DNA of 5,656 bases. Origin: Actinomycetota bacterium (lineage in GTDB: Bacteria > Actinomycetota > Acidimicrobiia > Acidimicrobiales > Microtrichaceae). How positions within the stretch are numbered: position 1 is the first letter of the stretch; every line of letters starts with the position of its first letter. Of the stretch, positions 5,422 to 5,656 are shown one piece after another. The notes below the pieces were generated by a model. The model ran no database searches and was not told where the DNA came from. It saw only the letters and a list, made by a program, of their open reading frames with translations. A program made the position numbers and the translations under genes. The stretch is taken from the NCBI GenBank assembly GCA_018268735.1, contig JAFDWA010000131.1:1-5656 (forward strand), given 5' to 3'.

Positions 5422-5433
5422 CATACTCGGGGT
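5422..5433 (+). promoter_or_regulatory. Candidate leaderless -10 of the IS630-type transposase
   Basis: A CATACT hexamer (5422-5427) lies six bases before the ATG at 5434. This is the same geometry as in front of both antitoxin genes here. The only SD-like purines (CGGGGT) directly abut the start codon. A -35 would fall near 5399-5404, at the edge of the IS21 element, and no good match is seen. Confidence 0.35.
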
Positions 5434-5656
5434 ATGGCACAACGAGGTCGTCCGAGAGCGCCGTTGACCGTTACCGATGAGGAGCGGGAGGTGCTCGAGC
5501 GGTGGTCGCGTCGGCCGAAGTCGCCGCACTCGATCGCGCAGCGGGCCCGGATCGTGTTGCTCGCTGCCGACGACATGTCGAACAAGGACGTGGCTGAGCG
5601 GGTGGGGGTGAACCCGGCAACGGTGCTCAAGTGGCGTAAGCGGTTCCTCGAGTCCC
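5434..5656 (+). CDS. IS630-family transposase, N-terminal part (runs off the window)
   Basis: An open frame from ATG 5434 through the window end, 74 complete codons, with no stop. It reads MAQRGRPRAPLTVTDEEREV at the start, then RPKSPHSIAQRARIVLLAAD and MSNKDVAERVGVNPATVLKW. This is the N-terminal helix-turn-helix region typical of IS630-family transposases. The catalytic DDE domain would lie beyond the window, so intactness cannot be judged. IS630 elements insert at TA. A TA at 5405-5406, in the 37 bp between the IS21 end and this start, could mark the element's left end, but the terminal repeat cannot be confirmed without its other copy. It is transcribed away from the IS21 element. Confidence 0.85.
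   Translation, partial: MAQRGRPRAPLTVTDEEREVLERWSRRPKSPHSIAQRARIVLLAADDMSNKDVAERVGVNPATVLKWRKRFLES

Overview
The window is GC-rich (roughly two thirds G+C by eye) with strongly G/C-ending codons. Several genes appear to start without a leader, several start codons are GTG, and the VapBC proteins resemble mycobacterial types. This points to a high-GC actinobacterium. The exact lineage cannot be fixed from the sequence; an acidimicrobial or other environmental actinobacterium is a guess. It is an accessory region of toxin-antitoxin genes and insertion sequences, with one small two-gene operon of unknown role between them.

Layout. (1) 51-703, minus strand: a VapBC module, with a VapB30/PSK-type antitoxin followed by a PIN-domain toxin. 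(2) 704-794: a 91-bp divergent control region with one candidate promoter per direction and an inverted repeat at each. (3) 795-1432, plus strand: a second module, with a Phd/YefM-type antitoxin followed by a different PIN toxin. In both modules the toxin starts at a GTG inside a GTGA overlap with the antitoxin stop, so translation is probably coupled. (4) 1433-1638: a convergent gap with no convincing gene but two perfect 8-bp-stem hairpins, candidate terminators. (5) 1639-2648, minus strand: a PhnB-like VOC-fold protein followed by an Imm-5-like putative immunity protein, probably one operon. (6) 2735-5396: a complete IS21-family element carrying istA (DDE transposase) and istB (AAA+ ATPase) on the minus strand. 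It is bounded by 28-bp inverted repeats matching at 27 positions, with extra internal copies of the end motif: four at the istA end and two at the istB end. (7) 5434 to the window end, plus strand: the N-terminal part of an IS630-type transposase, starting only 38 bp outside the IS21 end.

How the parts fit. The two TA modules are back to back and probably each self-regulate from the shared control region. The IS21 element lies 86 bp upstream of the VOC/Imm-5 operon and may have changed its promoter context. No target-site duplication is visible around it, so the junctions may have been rearranged, perhaps with the adjacent IS630-like element. I do not see a clearly new multi-gene system. The most unusual points are the back-to-back TA pair built from two antitoxin families, the repeated -10-hexamer/6-nt/ATG geometry, the asymmetric repeat ends of the IS21 element and its missing target duplication.
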